Shown piece by piece: positions 9,485 through 21,002 of a DNA stretch of 49,475 nucleotides (its first letter is position 1; the number at the start of each line of letters is the position of its first letter). The position numbers and the translations under genes are program-made. The notes under the pieces were generated by a model. That model had not been told where the DNA came from. It searched no databases and was given only the letters and a program-made list of their open reading frames with translations. The stretch covers positions 1-49,475 of the forward strand of contig LFSE01000036.1 in NCBI GenBank assembly GCA_001513075.1, given 5' to 3'. Source of the DNA: Clostridiales bacterium DTU074. Its GTDB lineage: Bacteria > Bacillota > Clostridia > Caldicoprobacterales > Caldicoprobacteraceae.

Positions 9485-9501
9485 ATTGACTTTCTTTGAC
9501 C
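9485..9501 (-). promoter_or_regulatory. CtsR operator
   Basis: On the minus strand the sequence is GGTCAAA-GAA-AGTCAAT, the direct-repeat heptamer arrangement of the CtsR box (consensus GGTCAAANANRGTCAAA). Sixteen of the 17 positions agree; only the last base differs. It lies 20 bp before the ctsR start codon and just downstream of the -10 box, a normal position for autorepression. Confidence 0.9.
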
Positions 9502-9512
9502 TTCCCTTTCCT

Positions 9513-9541
9513 ATTATACCCTATTTTCTCCATAAAAAAAC
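9513..9541 (-). promoter_or_regulatory. ctsR operon promoter (-10 clear, -35 weak)
   Basis: A perfect TATAAT is read on minus at 9518-9513, placing the start of transcription at about 9506, directly in front of the CtsR box. No good -35 hexamer is visible at the right distance (GTTTTT around 9541-9536). The call rests on the -10 box and the operator next to it. Confidence 0.55.
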
Positions 9542-9834
9542 GTTTAATTTTTATTGTTTATACATTTATATTATCCTTAAATCTGGATTACAATCATAAA
9601 ACTCTTCAAATCAAAGTTTTTCTCAGGTTTATACCAAACCTTTGCGTTTTTTGGATAGATATCACAGGACCTGCGCTTTTTCAGGTAACACAATATGGAT
9701 GATCTCAAAAAACACGGTAAACACTTGATTGTATCGAATAATTGCCCATATTTTCAGCTGAAATCTATACAAAAACCCTTAATCATGATAAACTAATGAT
9801 CGGTAGCATTATTTTATATAAAGGGGGGCCAACT
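9542..9834. other. Divergent intergenic region between ctsR and the sugar genes
   Basis: About 290 bp of AT-rich DNA with no credible gene. It must carry the promoter of the plus-strand isomerase/dehydrogenase pair, but I see no pair of boxes close to consensus. A small inverted repeat, aggttt (9625-9630) / aaacct (9636-9641), is followed by a T-rich run and may be a weak hairpin. No catabolite-repression (cre) site was recognised. Confidence 0.5.
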
Positions 9835-10584
9835 ATGGAAGGTATAGGCTTGCAACTATATTCCATAAAAGAGCTGACCGAAAAGGATTTAATTGGTGCC
9901 TTAAAAGAGGTAGCCAGAATAGGCTATGACGGAGTGGAATTTGCGGGATTTTTCGACACACCTGCAAAGGAATTAAAAAAAGCGCTGAACGATCTCAATT
10001 TAAAGCCATGCGGCAGCCACACCGGCATTGACCTTTTGCAAAACAAGCTGGAAGATGTTATACAGTATAATCTGGAGATAGGCAATTCATACATAGTATG
10101 TCCCGGCCTTCCGCCCCATATGCGGGACAGCGCTGATGCATACAGGAGGCTGGCAGATCTGTTTAACCAAATTGGCCAGCAATGCAAACGCCACGGAATC
10201 CAATTCGCATATCACAATCACGATTTTGAATTCCAAAAATTTAACGGCGAGTATGGGCTGGACATTCTGCTTTCAAATACCGATCCCGACCTGGTACACA
10301 TGGAGCTTGACACATTCTGGGTTGAGTATTGCGGTCTGAAATCGGTGGATTTTATGCGAAAATACAGGCAGCAATGTTCATCCCTTATTCATATAAAGGA
10401 TTTAAAGAGCATGGATGAAAAGATAAGCACCGAAATCGGAAAGGGCATAATGGACTTTGTAGAGATTGTTGAACTGGGCAAAGAGCTGGGAATAAAATGG
10501 TACATCGTAGAGCAGGAAGAATTTGAAATTCCCCAGCTTGAAAGCATACAAATAAGCCTGGAATATTTAAGAAGTATTCTATAG
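9835..10584 (+). CDS. Sugar phosphate isomerase/epimerase family TIM-barrel protein
   Basis: A 249-residue xylose-isomerase-like TIM barrel (AP endonuclease family 2 fold), the family of IolE, IolI and tagatose/psicose epimerases. Likely metal-site segments are YHNHDFEF (126-133), MELDTFW (156-162), HIKDLK (186-191) and VEQEEF (225-230), giving the Glu/Asp/His/Glu set seen in the family. Substrate unknown; a keto-sugar, inosose or 3-keto-glycoside is plausible. The ATG at 9835 is chosen over an upstream in-frame start because AAAGGGGGG is 7 nt before it and the barrel begins at once (GIGLQLYSIK). It is followed after 11 bp by a dehydrogenase, a pairing common in inositol and sugar-oxidation pathways. 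Confidence 0.9.
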   Translation: MEGIGLQLYSIKELTEKDLIGALKEVARIGYDGVEFAGFFDTPAKELKKALNDLNLKPCGSHTGIDLLQNKLEDVIQYNLEIGNSYIVCPGLPPHMRDSADAYRRLADLFNQIGQQCKRHGIQFAYHNHDFEFQKFNGEYGLDILLSNTDPDLVHMELDTFWVEYCGLKSVDFMRKYRQQCSSLIHIKDLKSMDEKISTEIGKGIMDFVEIVELGKELGIKWYIVEQEEFEIPQLESIQISLEYLRSIL

Positions 10585-10595
10585 GAGGTGCGGAA

Positions 10596-11642
10596 ATGGA
10601 TAAGAACAAAGTCAAGGTTGCTATCATAGGGGCGGGAAATATTGCCCAAAGTGCCCACATTCCTTCCTACAAAAAGCTGAATGATGTGGAGATATTAGGC
10701 GTATGCGACATAAATTTGGACAGGGCCAGGGACGTAGCCAACAGATATGACATTAAATATGTTTCAGACAAATACCAGGAGATACTTGATATTGAAGAAA
10801 TAGATGCGGTAAGCATTTGTACCACCAACGATGCCCACGCCGAAATCGCCATCGCAGCAGCCAAAGCCGGGAAACACATACTGTGCGAAAAGCCCATGGC
10901 CATGAATGTAAAAGAGGCCGAGGATATGACCAAGGCAGCAAGGGATAACAACATCATATTCATGATGGGCTTCGTCAACCGTTTCCGGGCAGATAGCAAG
11001 CTGATAAAAGAGTTGGCGGAGGCGGGCAAGTTTGGCGAGATCTACTATGCAAAAACCGGAATATTGAGAAGACGCGGCACTCCCCTGGGCTGGTTCACCA
11101 ATTTAGCCAAATCAGGCGGTGGTCCGGTTATAGACATAGGCGTACACGTCATCGATCTGACATGGTACTTCATGGGCAAACCAAAACCCATCAGTGTAAG
11201 CGCGGCCACCTACAGCAAAATCGGAGATTACAAGACCAAGGGCGTAAGCCGCTGGGTAGCATTGGACGCCGACAATATAGTATTCGAAACTGAAGATTCA
11301 GCCTCAGCCTTTATACGCTTTGAAAACGGTGCCACAATGACGGTAGACGTGAGCTGGGCAATAAACGGAAAGGAAACCGGCGTGTACAGTTACATATACG
11401 GCACCAAGGCCGGAGCCAGCCTGGAGCCCCTCATGATCTACGATGAGCAGGAAAACTATCTTTTCGACTCGGCACCGGTTATTAATTCCGAAAACAGTTT
11501 TGTCAATGAGATAAGCCATTTCATCGAATGCATACAGGAAGGCAAAGAAACCATAGCACCTGCCGAGGATGGCCTGGAAGTGCAGAAGATACTCAATGGT
11601 ATCTATGACTCGGCAAAGCTGGGCAAGGAAGTTATTCTCTAG
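10596..11642 (+). CDS. Gfo/Idh/MocA family oxidoreductase
   Basis: 348 residues. An N-terminal Rossmann fold (VAIIGAGNIAQ, 8-18) binds NAD(P), and the family signature EKPMA (98-102) supplies the conserved lysine K99. The C-terminal sheet domain carries GGGPVIDIGVHVIDL (174-188), with D180 and H184 as likely catalytic residues. It oxidises a hydroxyl of a sugar, inositol or sugar acid; the exact substrate is not readable. A strong AGGAGGTG precedes ATG 10596. It forms a two-gene unit with the TIM-barrel isomerase 11 bp upstream, which may act on its keto product. A hairpin terminator follows at 11697. Confidence 0.94.
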   Translation: MDKNKVKVAIIGAGNIAQSAHIPSYKKLNDVEILGVCDINLDRARDVANRYDIKYVSDKYQEILDIEEIDAVSICTTNDAHAEIAIAAAKAGKHILCEKPMAMNVKEAEDMTKAARDNNIIFMMGFVNRFRADSKLIKELAEAGKFGEIYYAKTGILRRRGTPLGWFTNLAKSGGGPVIDIGVHVIDLTWYFMGKPKPISVSAATYSKIGDYKTKGVSRWVALDADNIVFETEDSASAFIRFENGATMTVDVSWAINGKETGVYSYIYGTKAGASLEPLMIYDEQENYLFDSAPVINSENSFVNEISHFIECIQEGKETIAPAEDGLEVQKILNGIYDSAKLGKEVIL

Positions 11643-11696
11643 GCCGTCAGCTTATTACGATTTGAATGTCCAAATTACAGGAAAAATTCATGCATT

Positions 11697-11752
11697 AAAA
11701 GACCTCCTGAAGAATGGCCCTATCGGCCTTCTCATTCAGGAGGTCCTTTTAT
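11697..11752. terminator. Likely bidirectional terminator between the dehydrogenase and lacZ
   Basis: gacctcctgaa (11701-11711) pairs perfectly with ttcaggaggtc (11735-11745), an 11-bp stem. An inner ggcc/ggcc hairpin sits in the loop. An A-run (11697-11700) precedes and CTTTTATT follows, so both strands have a T-rich tail. It lies between two convergent genes and can serve both. Confidence 0.8.
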
Positions 11753-11799
11753 TCAAAGAAAGAGATTTTCAACCGGCTTGGCTCCTCAACTAGCTGCCC

Positions 11800-14955
<3,156 letters not shown>

Positions 14956-14961
14956 TTAATA

Positions 14962-14981
14962 TTTTATATGGTTTTATATGG
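14962..14981. repeat. Two tandem 10-bp units upstream of lacZ
   Basis: The unit ttttatatgg occurs twice head to tail (14962-14971 and 14972-14981), 31-50 bp before the lacZ start codon on the minus strand, in AT-rich DNA. It may only reflect slippage; it could also affect lacZ expression because it lies in the leader or promoter. Confidence 0.6.
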
Positions 14982-15069
14982 TTCCATTACCTTTCAGTAA
15001 CACATCCTCATATATGACACCATACAACAAATTATGGCCCAACCATTGAACACACACATATATATTTGT

Positions 15070-16020
15070 CTATGAGAAAAACAGGCTGTACTTCTCAAGA
15101 GAGGTACAAATAGCATCAATATTTTCAAGGGACACATCAGGCCCGCACTCAGCTATCAACATCAGCCCGCCTTCAGGCGCTCCCAGCTTCTCAACAGCCT
15201 CTCGCACATGATCATCAATATCTTTGGGGGTACAAAATGGGAACAACTGTCGATCCAGATCCAAATCAACGCACACCTTTCCCTTGCATACTTTGACCAG
15301 ATTATCAATTCCGTTGGCCCTTACCTGGGGATTGATAATATTTACCCCGCACTCTATCAAATCAGGAATGATTGGATAAATACACCCGTCGCTGTGCATA
15401 TAGACATATTTACCTGCTTCACGACAGCGACCATACATTTTCATATAACATGGTTTTAAATATTTCCGCCATTTTTCCGGGCTAATGGGAAGGCTGTGCT
15501 GCATTCCAAGATCATCGCCAAAATACATCACCTGAGAGCTGTTATTTTTCAGGATTATATCCAACTGCCGCAGATTGTACTCCAGGACAATATCGATGAG
15601 CATATCAAGTTCCGGCGGTTCTTCAGCAAAATCTATCATCAGCTCTTCAAAGCCTCGTAGATCGGCCAGCCGCAAATACATGAACCCATGAGGCAGACCT
15701 ATATCGACCTCCGGAGCTTTTAAGCTGTGAACCGCTTCACGGGTTGGAACAGGATGATGCGTAACAATGGCTTCCATACCATCGTGTATATTGCTCCACA
15801 CACAACCCCAGGCATCAACATGCTCCCCTTCATTATAAGTCAGAGGTTTTTCACTGTAGTCGTGCTTCTTGCCTGCATATTCTCCAAATATCAAAGGATG
15901 TCTGGATACTATGTCCTCCAAATCTTCCCTGTACTTCATCCAGGTTGCCGGCAGCAAGCTCACCCTTACCGGTATCCTCTCAGGATATTCGAATTTCATG
16001 GCCTTCATAAAATCATTCAT
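15070..16020 (-). CDS. Uroporphyrinogen decarboxylase (URO-D) family protein, MtaA-like
   Basis: 316 residues with a UroD-type TIM barrel: YPERIPVRVS near the start, FGDDLGMQHSLPISPEKWRKYLKP in the middle, and MHSDGCI followed by IPDLIECGVNIINP and a conserved ending. It lacks the N-terminal RQAGR motif of true HemE, and there are no other haem genes nearby, so it is not the haem enzyme. Relatives act as methyl-group transferases with corrinoid proteins or in aromatic demethylation; no corrinoid protein is present here. The HSDGC motif differs from the HxC zinc motif of MtaA/MtbA, though a His and a Cys remain. ATG 16020 is chosen for its AAGGGGA site. Function unknown. Confidence 0.8.
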   Translation of the reverse strand: MNDFMKAMKFEYPERIPVRVSLLPATWMKYREDLEDIVSRHPLIFGEYAGKKHDYSEKPLTYNEGEHVDAWGCVWSNIHDGMEAIVTHHPVPTREAVHSLKAPEVDIGLPHGFMYLRLADLRGFEELMIDFAEEPPELDMLIDIVLEYNLRQLDIILKNNSSQVMYFGDDLGMQHSLPISPEKWRKYLKPCYMKMYGRCREAGKYVYMHSDGCIYPIIPDLIECGVNIINPQVRANGIDNLVKVCKGKVCVDLDLDRQLFPFCTPKDIDDHVREAVEKLGAPEGGLMLIAECGPDVSLENIDAICTSLEKYSLFFS

Positions 16021-16092
16021 ACAGATTCCCCTTACACATACATATTTCAAAATATTCGCCAGGCTCGGCTTTAAGCTGTTCTGCCCCTATCT

Positions 16093-16121
16093 ATTATATC
16101 AAATTCTGCCAGTGCTTGTAC
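16093..16121 (-). promoter_or_regulatory. Possible promoter of the UroD-family gene
   Basis: A perfect TATAAT on minus (16098-16093) lies about 73 nt before the start codon. The best -35 candidate is TGTACA (4 of 6) at a spacing of 18. The -10 is convincing, the -35 is not. Confidence 0.4.
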
Positions 16122-16131
16122 AGAAAGCCAA

Positions 16132-17325
16132 TCAGCCATTTTTACTCAGGTTAACCAGTCCTCTGTCCAGGCAATCGATAAGAGTATCCACGCTCTCAAG
16201 CCCTACCGATATCCGTATTGTTCCAATGGGTATCCCCGTTTTTTTGGAGGTTTCTTCATCCATTCCGACCCCCACCGGAGCTATCAGGCTTTCAAAACCT
16301 CCCCAGCTTGGTCCCTTTTTAAAGTATTGCAAGCTGTCAACAAATTCCAATACTTTGTCAGGATTCCCTTTAGTGATGAAGCCTAAAACTCCCGAATAAC
16401 CTTTCATCTGCTTTTTCCCCAGCTCGTATTGGGGATGGCTTTTAAGACCCGGATACAAAACCCTTTCCACCACAGGATGCTGTTCAAGGAACTGAGCAAT
16501 CTCCAAAGCGCTTTCTTGATGTTGCTTCATCCTTACAGGCAGAGTTCTAAGCCCTCTGATTAACAGCCACGCCTGATGGGGATCCATTATGCCTCCCAGC
16601 AAACACCTCTCCCCGTACTGGATAGCATGGATTATATCTTTTCTGCTAACAATAACGCCCCCTATTATATCACTATGGCCCGCCAGATACTTAGAAGCGC
16701 TGTGAACCACCATGTCTATCCCAAACTCCAACGGATTCTGGAATATGGGAGTGGCCCATGAATTATCCACAATCGTGGCTATCCCATATGATTTGGCAAG
16801 CTTTGCTACACTCTCAAGATCCTGCAGGGTAAATACCAATGAGGAAGGTGTTTCCAAATATATTAGTTTTGTATTCGGCCGTATAGACCTTTCATATTCC
16901 TCCAGCTTCTCCCCCGAAACAAGGGTAAATTCCACTCCAAACTTATCATGCAGAAGCTCAATAAAGTTCCGGGCAGGCGAATATGCGTTCTTAACCATAA
17001 TAACATGACTGCCCGTTGAAACCCAGTAAAATATTGCGGTCGAAATGGCAGCCATCCCGGAAGAGAAGCACAGGGCAGCTTCACCCTTTTCAAGGGCGGC
17101 GATCTTCTGTTCCGCAATTTCAATTGTAGGATTGGAAAGCCTTGTATAGTTATACCTCCCCTCCTGCTCTTCCCCGCTCAATTCGTAATCTACAAAAAGT
17201 GAATTTTGAAATATGGGGGGAACTACGGCTCCAAAGAAACGGTCATAATCATCCCCCAAATGAGTGCATATGTCCTGCGCCGTACGTATATATTCTCTGT
17301 TTATTCTTCCTTTTTTATCCGCCAT
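16132..17325 (-). CDS. Cys/Met-metabolism PLP-dependent enzyme (cystathionine gamma-synthase / gamma-lyase type)
   Basis: 397 residues with the fold-type I PLP architecture of MetB, MetC and methionine gamma-lyase: YNYTRLSNPT (58-67), SSGMAAIS (88-95), and the PLP-binding lysine K212 in VVHSASKYLAGHSD. It catalyses elimination or replacement on sulfur amino acids; which one cannot be decided from sequence. It begins at ATG 17325 (MADKKGRINREY) with AAGGAG 12 nt upstream; the in-frame extension to 17403 encodes residues foreign to the family and would begin inside the leader. No other methionine gene is adjacent. A structured leader with its own promoter precedes it, suggesting control by attenuation. 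Confidence 0.92.
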   Translation of the reverse strand: MADKKGRINREYIRTAQDICTHLGDDYDRFFGAVVPPIFQNSLFVDYELSGEEQEGRYNYTRLSNPTIEIAEQKIAALEKGEAALCFSSGMAAISTAIFYWVSTGSHVIMVKNAYSPARNFIELLHDKFGVEFTLVSGEKLEEYERSIRPNTKLIYLETPSSLVFTLQDLESVAKLAKSYGIATIVDNSWATPIFQNPLEFGIDMVVHSASKYLAGHSDIIGGVIVSRKDIIHAIQYGERCLLGGIMDPHQAWLLIRGLRTLPVRMKQHQESALEIAQFLEQHPVVERVLYPGLKSHPQYELGKKQMKGYSGVLGFITKGNPDKVLEFVDSLQYFKKGPSWGGFESLIAPVGVGMDEETSKKTGIPIGTIRISVGLESVDTLIDCLDRGLVNLSKNG

Positions 17326-17400
17326 AAAAATACTACACTCCTTGCTACATATATTTGCACCATCAAAAATAAGAGGGTTCATTGCAAAATGAAATGTTAC

Positions 17401-17485
17401 CATAAAAAACAGTAAAAACCATAGTGAGAAACCTTAATACGATATAAACACACAGAACCCCTACATTTAGTAGGTCCCACTATGG
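17401..17485 (-). ncRNA. Structured 5' leader of the PLP-enzyme gene (uncharacterised)
   Basis: On the minus strand CCATAGTG (17485-17478) pairs perfectly with CACTATGG (17426-17419), closing a 51-nt interior. Inside, CCTAC (17474-17470) and GTAGG (17464-17460) form a hairpin with loop TAAAT. The closing stem is followed by TTTTTACTGTTTTTT, a terminator-like U-tract (17418-17404). A TACAAT box at 17500-17495 would start the RNA about 3 nt before the closing stem. It matches none of the SAM, T-box, purine or other riboswitch consensus patterns I know. It could also simply be the recX transcript's end, since recX stops at 17577. Confidence 0.45.
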
Positions 17486-17494
17486 CCCATAACA

Positions 17495-17523
17495 ATTGTA
17501 TCATGAAATCCCGTTCAGATAAA
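17495..17523 (-). promoter_or_regulatory. Possible promoter of the PLP-enzyme leader
   Basis: TACAAT on minus (17500-17495) matches 5 of 6 consensus bases. At a 17-bp spacing the -35 reads TTTATC, a weak match. The expected start is near 17488, right at the foot of the leader's closing stem, and that position is the main argument for it. Confidence 0.4.
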
Positions 17524-17576
17524 CTATAATATATGAAATTGGCTGTGCTGGGCATTAAAAAAATAACCCAAAAATC

Positions 17577-18197
17577 TCACATCCATCTTTCCACAACCCT
17601 TTGTATGATCTCCCAGCTGAAACCTCTGCGGGCCAGCGCCTGACCGGTTTTTATAACCATTTCCTTCTTTTCCAGGCCCTTGTACCTTTCATAGTATTTA
17701 TTTGCCAGCTTAAACGCCTGCTCCTCCTCTTCCTCATCCGTTATGGAACCTACCACCTCCTCAATGATCTCTCCGTCAATCCCTTTCTGCCGAAGCTCAT
17801 ACGCTATTGCCAGCCTGCCTCTGGCACCGGCCTGCATTCTGCTGCTGACCCAATCCCTTGCAAAAGCTTTGTCATCGATCAAACCGTATCCTTTTAGCTT
17901 TTGCACCGCATCCCGGATCGTTCCATCTCCAAAGCCCTTTTTTCGCAAATAGTCTTCCACTTCCTTAGAGCTTCTGGAACGAAAGCCCAAATAACGAAGG
18001 GCAGCATTATATGCTTTCTTTACCCCATCCTCATCAAGCCAATTTTTGAGCTTCCCTTGATCAATCTCGGTACCTTCTTTTAAACCATATTTTATCAGCA
18101 GTTCTTTATTAAGACTGAAATTGGTGCCATCGTCCATATATATTATGCAATCGTCCTTATGCCCCTTCTGAGATGCTATTTTTACAATACGACCCAT
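17577..18197 (-). CDS. recX: Regulatory protein RecX
   Basis: RecX modulates RecA filament length. The 206-residue protein has the three tandem three-helix repeats of the family: AYNAALRYLGFRSRSSKEVEDYL..., then GYGLIDDKAFARDWV..., then the C-terminal copy ending RGFSWEIIQRVVERW. An N-terminal region of about 60 residues precedes them, as in other clostridial RecX. ATG 18197 (MGRIVKIASQ) is chosen over an upstream TTG because of AAGGG 9 nt before it. It follows the ftsH terminator by some 45 bp, so it is either read through or has its own weak promoter. recA is not in the window. Confidence 0.9.
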   Translation of the reverse strand: MGRIVKIASQKGHKDDCIIYMDDGTNFSLNKELLIKYGLKEGTEIDQGKLKNWLDEDGVKKAYNAALRYLGFRSRSSKEVEDYLRKKGFGDGTIRDAVQKLKGYGLIDDKAFARDWVSSRMQAGARGRLAIAYELRQKGIDGEIIEEVVGSITDEEEEEQAFKLANKYYERYKGLEKKEMVIKTGQALARRGFSWEIIQRVVERWM

Positions 18198-18234
18198 ACA
18201 ACCTGACCCTTCCCATCCTATCAATCCTTCTCAT

Positions 18235-18265
18235 TATAAAAAATGGTGTCATTGCGACACCATTT
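18235..18265 (-). terminator. Intrinsic terminator of ftsH
   Basis: aaatggtgtc (18241-18250) and gacaccattt (18256-18265) make a perfect 10-bp stem with a 5-nt loop, followed on minus by TTTTTTAT. It begins 7 bp past the ftsH stop and separates ftsH from recX. Confidence 0.88.
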
Positions 18266-18272
18266 ATATCAT

Positions 18273-20135
18273 CTATGCGCTGGCAAATACCTCCTCGAAT
18301 TCCTCCGTATCCAGCTTTTCTTTCTCCAGCAGCGCCTCGGCCACTTTATGGAGTTTGCCAATATTCTCCTTAAGCAGCCTTTCAGCCCTTTCATAGGCCT
18401 GCTGTACAATACGCTTGGTCTCCCTGTCTATGAGGGATGCCACATCTTCACTGTAGTTGCGATAGGTGCCCCAATCCCTTCCAAGGAATATCTCTTCATA
18501 CTTACCTCCGAAGGTCACAGGCCCAATGTTATCGCTCATTCCATACTCGGTTACCATCTTCCGAGCCATTTGGGTTGCTCTCTGAATATCATTGGAAGCT
18601 CCGGTACTGATATCATTCAAGACCAATGCCTCAGCAACCCGTCCGCCCAACAATTGGGTAATCTCATCCATCAGCTCGGATTTGGATACGAAATATTTAT
18701 CCTGCTCGGGCAGTGTCAGGGTGTAGCCACCTGCCATTCCTCTGGGAATAATCGATATCTGATGAACGGGATCGGCATTGGGAAGCAGTTTTGAGACCAC
18801 GGCATGACCTGCCTCATGGTAGGCCACCAAGCGCTTATCCTTATCAGTAAGAACCCTGCTTTTCTTTTCAGGTCCCGCAATGACCCGCGTGATGGCTTCC
18901 TCCAGCTCATCCATACCTATCTGTTTCTGGCCCTTTCGGGCTGCCAAAATAGCTGCTTCGTTCATCATATTTTCCAAATCGGCCCCCGTAAAACCGGGAG
19001 TCCTCTTGGCCAACACCTTCAAATCCACTTCCGACTTCAAAGGTTTCCCCCTGGAATGAACCTTCAGAATCTCCTCACGCCCTTTAATGTCGGGAATACC
19101 AACCGTAATACGCCGGTCAAACCTTCCGGGGCGCAACAGAGCAGGATCCAGAATATCCGGCCTGTTGGTAGCAGCAATTATGATGATCCCCTCGTTTACT
19201 GAAAAGCCGTCCATCTCCACCAGCAATTGGTTGAGGGTCTGTTCCCGCTCATCGTGTCCTCCGCCCAGACCGGCACCCCGGTGCCGCCCAACAGCGTCGA
19301 TCTCATCAATAAATACAATACAGGGAGAATTCTTCTTGGCCTGTTCAAACAGATCCCTCACCCGCGATGCTCCCACACCAACGAACATCTCCACAAAATC
19401 AGAACCGCTGATGCTGAAGAAAGGCACACCTGCCTCTCCAGCAACGGCTTTGGCCAGCAGGGTTTTCCCCGTTCCCGGGGGTCCTACCAAAAGAATGCCT
19501 TTGGGGATCCTGGCCCCCAATTCTAAATATTTTCGAGGATTCTTAAGAAAATCTACGACTTCCTTAAGCTCATCCTTTTCTTCATCAGCACCAGCAACAT
19601 CATCAAAAGTCACCCTGCGCTTGGCATCCGTATGCAGTTTCGCACGGCTTTTACCAAACGCCATAACCCGATTGCCCCCGCCCTGAGCCTGCTGCATAAA
19701 TACAAACCAAAACACAACGAACAGAATTATTATAACGGCAAAGGGCAACAAATTAAGCCACCACGGCGGTTCTGCAGGTGGCTGTGGATCCCAGGCAAAA
19801 CCAAAATCTGCCAAACTTATCTCCTCTGGCGATTTACCCAGCCGTTTGGCCTCCGCAGCTTTTACATCCTGCAAAAAGGTTTCCATTGAAGGCAGATATA
19901 CCTGAAAATCGTACTTGTCCGGAAAACTATTTTCATATCTGGAGCCCTTTCTCACACCTATAGCGACATTTTCTACAGTCCTCAATTTTGAAATGTTTCC
20001 GTTTTCTATCTCCCGGATAAGCTCCGGATAAGATACTTTTTGGTGCCCCACATCTATATCAAGCAGAGTAACTATGAAAATAATCGCGATCAACAGGATC
20101 AGATAAAAGCCTGGGCCCCTAAGAAATTTCCTCAA
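18273..20135 (-). CDS. ftsH: ATP-dependent zinc metalloprotease FtsH
   Basis: Membrane-anchored AAA+ protease that degrades damaged membrane and regulatory proteins. 620 residues: a first membrane segment (about 8-26), an extracytoplasmic domain (about 28-125), a second membrane segment (127-148), an AAA domain with Walker A GPPGTGKT (218-225), Walker B IVFIDEID and the SRH region ATNRPDILD, and the zinc site HEAGH (440-444). The start codon is TTG at 20135, supported by GGAGGG 6 nt upstream; the first residues ([15 protein letters not shown]) are right for the family. It follows hpt in the order tilS-hpt-ftsH known from Bacillus, but has a candidate promoter of its own and a strong terminator. 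Confidence 0.98.
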   Translation of the reverse strand: MRKFLRGPGFYLILLIAIIFIVTLLDIDVGHQKVSYPELIREIENGNISKLRTVENVAIGVRKGSRYENSFPDKYDFQVYLPSMETFLQDVKAAEAKRLGKSPEEISLADFGFAWDPQPPAEPPWWLNLLPFAVIIILFVVFWFVFMQQAQGGGNRVMAFGKSRAKLHTDAKRRVTFDDVAGADEEKDELKEVVDFLKNPRKYLELGARIPKGILLVGPPGTGKTLLAKAVAGEAGVPFFSISGSDFVEMFVGVGASRVRDLFEQAKKNSPCIVFIDEIDAVGRHRGAGLGGGHDEREQTLNQLLVEMDGFSVNEGIIIIAATNRPDILDPALLRPGRFDRRITVGIPDIKGREEILKVHSRGKPLKSEVDLKVLAKRTPGFTGADLENMMNEAAILAARKGQKQIGMDELEEAITRVIAGPEKKSRVLTDKDKRLVAYHEAGHAVVSKLLPNADPVHQISIIPRGMAGGYTLTLPEQDKYFVSKSELMDEITQLLGGRVAEALVLNDISTGASNDIQRATQMARKMVTEYGMSDNIGPVTFGGKYEEIFLGRDWGTYRNYSEDVASLIDRETKRIVQQAYERAERLLKENIGKLHKVAEALLEKEKLDTEEFEEVFASA

Positions 20136-20271
20136 ACCCAGCCCTCCTTCACTAATCTACACATATAATCATATACCGTTATTGGTGTATAGAAATATTC
20201 CCTATGCAAATATTACAACAGGCATACTTCCTAATATTCCAACTCAAAAACGGCCCCATTTGGCTTTTTAT

Positions 20272-20301
20272 ATTGTAACACAACAACACGCAACAATGCA
20301 A
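20272..20301 (-). promoter_or_regulatory. ftsH: Candidate ftsH promoter
   Basis: On minus, TTGCAT (20301-20296) and TACAAT (20277-20272) are spaced by 18 bp. They lie in the 209-bp gap between hpt and ftsH, about 137 nt before the TTG start. Confidence 0.5.
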
Positions 20302-20344
20302 CGCATCAGCCGCATATTTCCCTAAAATAAACTATCTTAAGAAC

Positions 20345-20878
20345 TTATTCGATATTATCGTCATCCAATACACGGATACATGGCAAATTGCGGTATTTCT
20401 CCGCATAATCGAGACCGTATCCTACAACAAACTTATCTGGTATGGTAAAGCCAACATAATCTACTTTCACCGGAGAGCGGCGCTTGGATGGTTTATCAAG
20501 GCAGCAGCATATCTTTAAGCTCTTCGGATTTCTTGACAGAAGATTATCGGCAAGATAGTTCAAAGTCAAGCCGGTATCCACTATATCCTCCACAATGAGC
20601 ACGTCCTTTCCCTCTATCTCTTCATCCAGGTCCTTTAATATACGAACCACACCTGAAGAATGGGTGGAACGGCCATAGCTGGACACTGCCATAAAATCTA
20701 TTATCAGAGGGAGCTTTATCTGCTTTACCAGATCGGCCAAGAACATCACCGCACCCTTCAGTATGCCGATCACAACCAGCTCCTTCCCCTGGTAATCCCT
20801 TGTAATCTCTTCTCCCATTTCACTTATACGCTTCATAAGGGTTTGCTCATCAATAAGAATTTTTCCGATACTATGCAA
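20345..20878 (-). CDS. hpt: Hypoxanthine phosphoribosyltransferase
   Basis: Purine salvage enzyme that makes IMP or GMP from hypoxanthine or guanine and PRPP. The 177-residue protein has the type I PRTase fold, with the PRPP loop VLIVEDIVDTGLTL (93-106) and the flexible-loop segment SSYGR. The start is uncertain. A TTG at 20878 (M-HSIGKILIDEQ) has the excellent site AAGGAGGG at 7 nt and gives the usual family length; an ATG at 20896 with AAGGAAG adds six residues. I prefer the TTG. It lies between tilS (125 bp) and ftsH, as in Bacillus, where HprT and TilS also act together on ftsH expression. Confidence 0.95.
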   Translation of the reverse strand: MHSIGKILIDEQTLMKRISEMGEEITRDYQGKELVVIGILKGAVMFLADLVKQIKLPLIIDFMAVSSYGRSTHSSGVVRILKDLDEEIEGKDVLIVEDIVDTGLTLNYLADNLLSRNPKSLKICCCLDKPSKRRSPVKVDYVGFTIPDKFVVGYGLDYAEKYRNLPCIRVLDDDNIE

Positions 20879-21002
20879 ATTATTTCCCTCCTTCATGTGT
20901 AGCTTCCTTACAGATTTATTTAACAAGGCAGTCTTCCGTTTCAGCGAAGATAAGCCGGCAAGCCGGATTAGACTCCCTACACAATAACTCCGCCTTTTGA
21001 CC

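Noticed and set aside
9496-9702. Plus-strand frame of 68 codons over the ctsR promoter
   Set aside because: It overlaps the CtsR operator and -10 box, is AT-driven in composition and has no ribosome site.
15070-16020. HemE (uroporphyrinogen decarboxylase proper)
   Set aside because: The N-terminal RQAGR active-site motif is missing and no haem genes are near.
17326-17403. 26-codon upstream extension of the PLP enzyme
   Set aside because: It starts at the leader's U-tract, has no ribosome site and adds residues foreign to the family; AAGGAG precedes the ATG at 17325.
17401-17485. SAM-I riboswitch or T-box for the PLP-enzyme leader
   Set aside because: No T-box core and no SAM-I kink-turn pattern could be found; it is listed as uncharacterised instead.
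20940-20975. ccggc/gccgg hairpin between tilS and hpt as a terminator
   Set aside because: The loop would be only two bases and no T-run follows.
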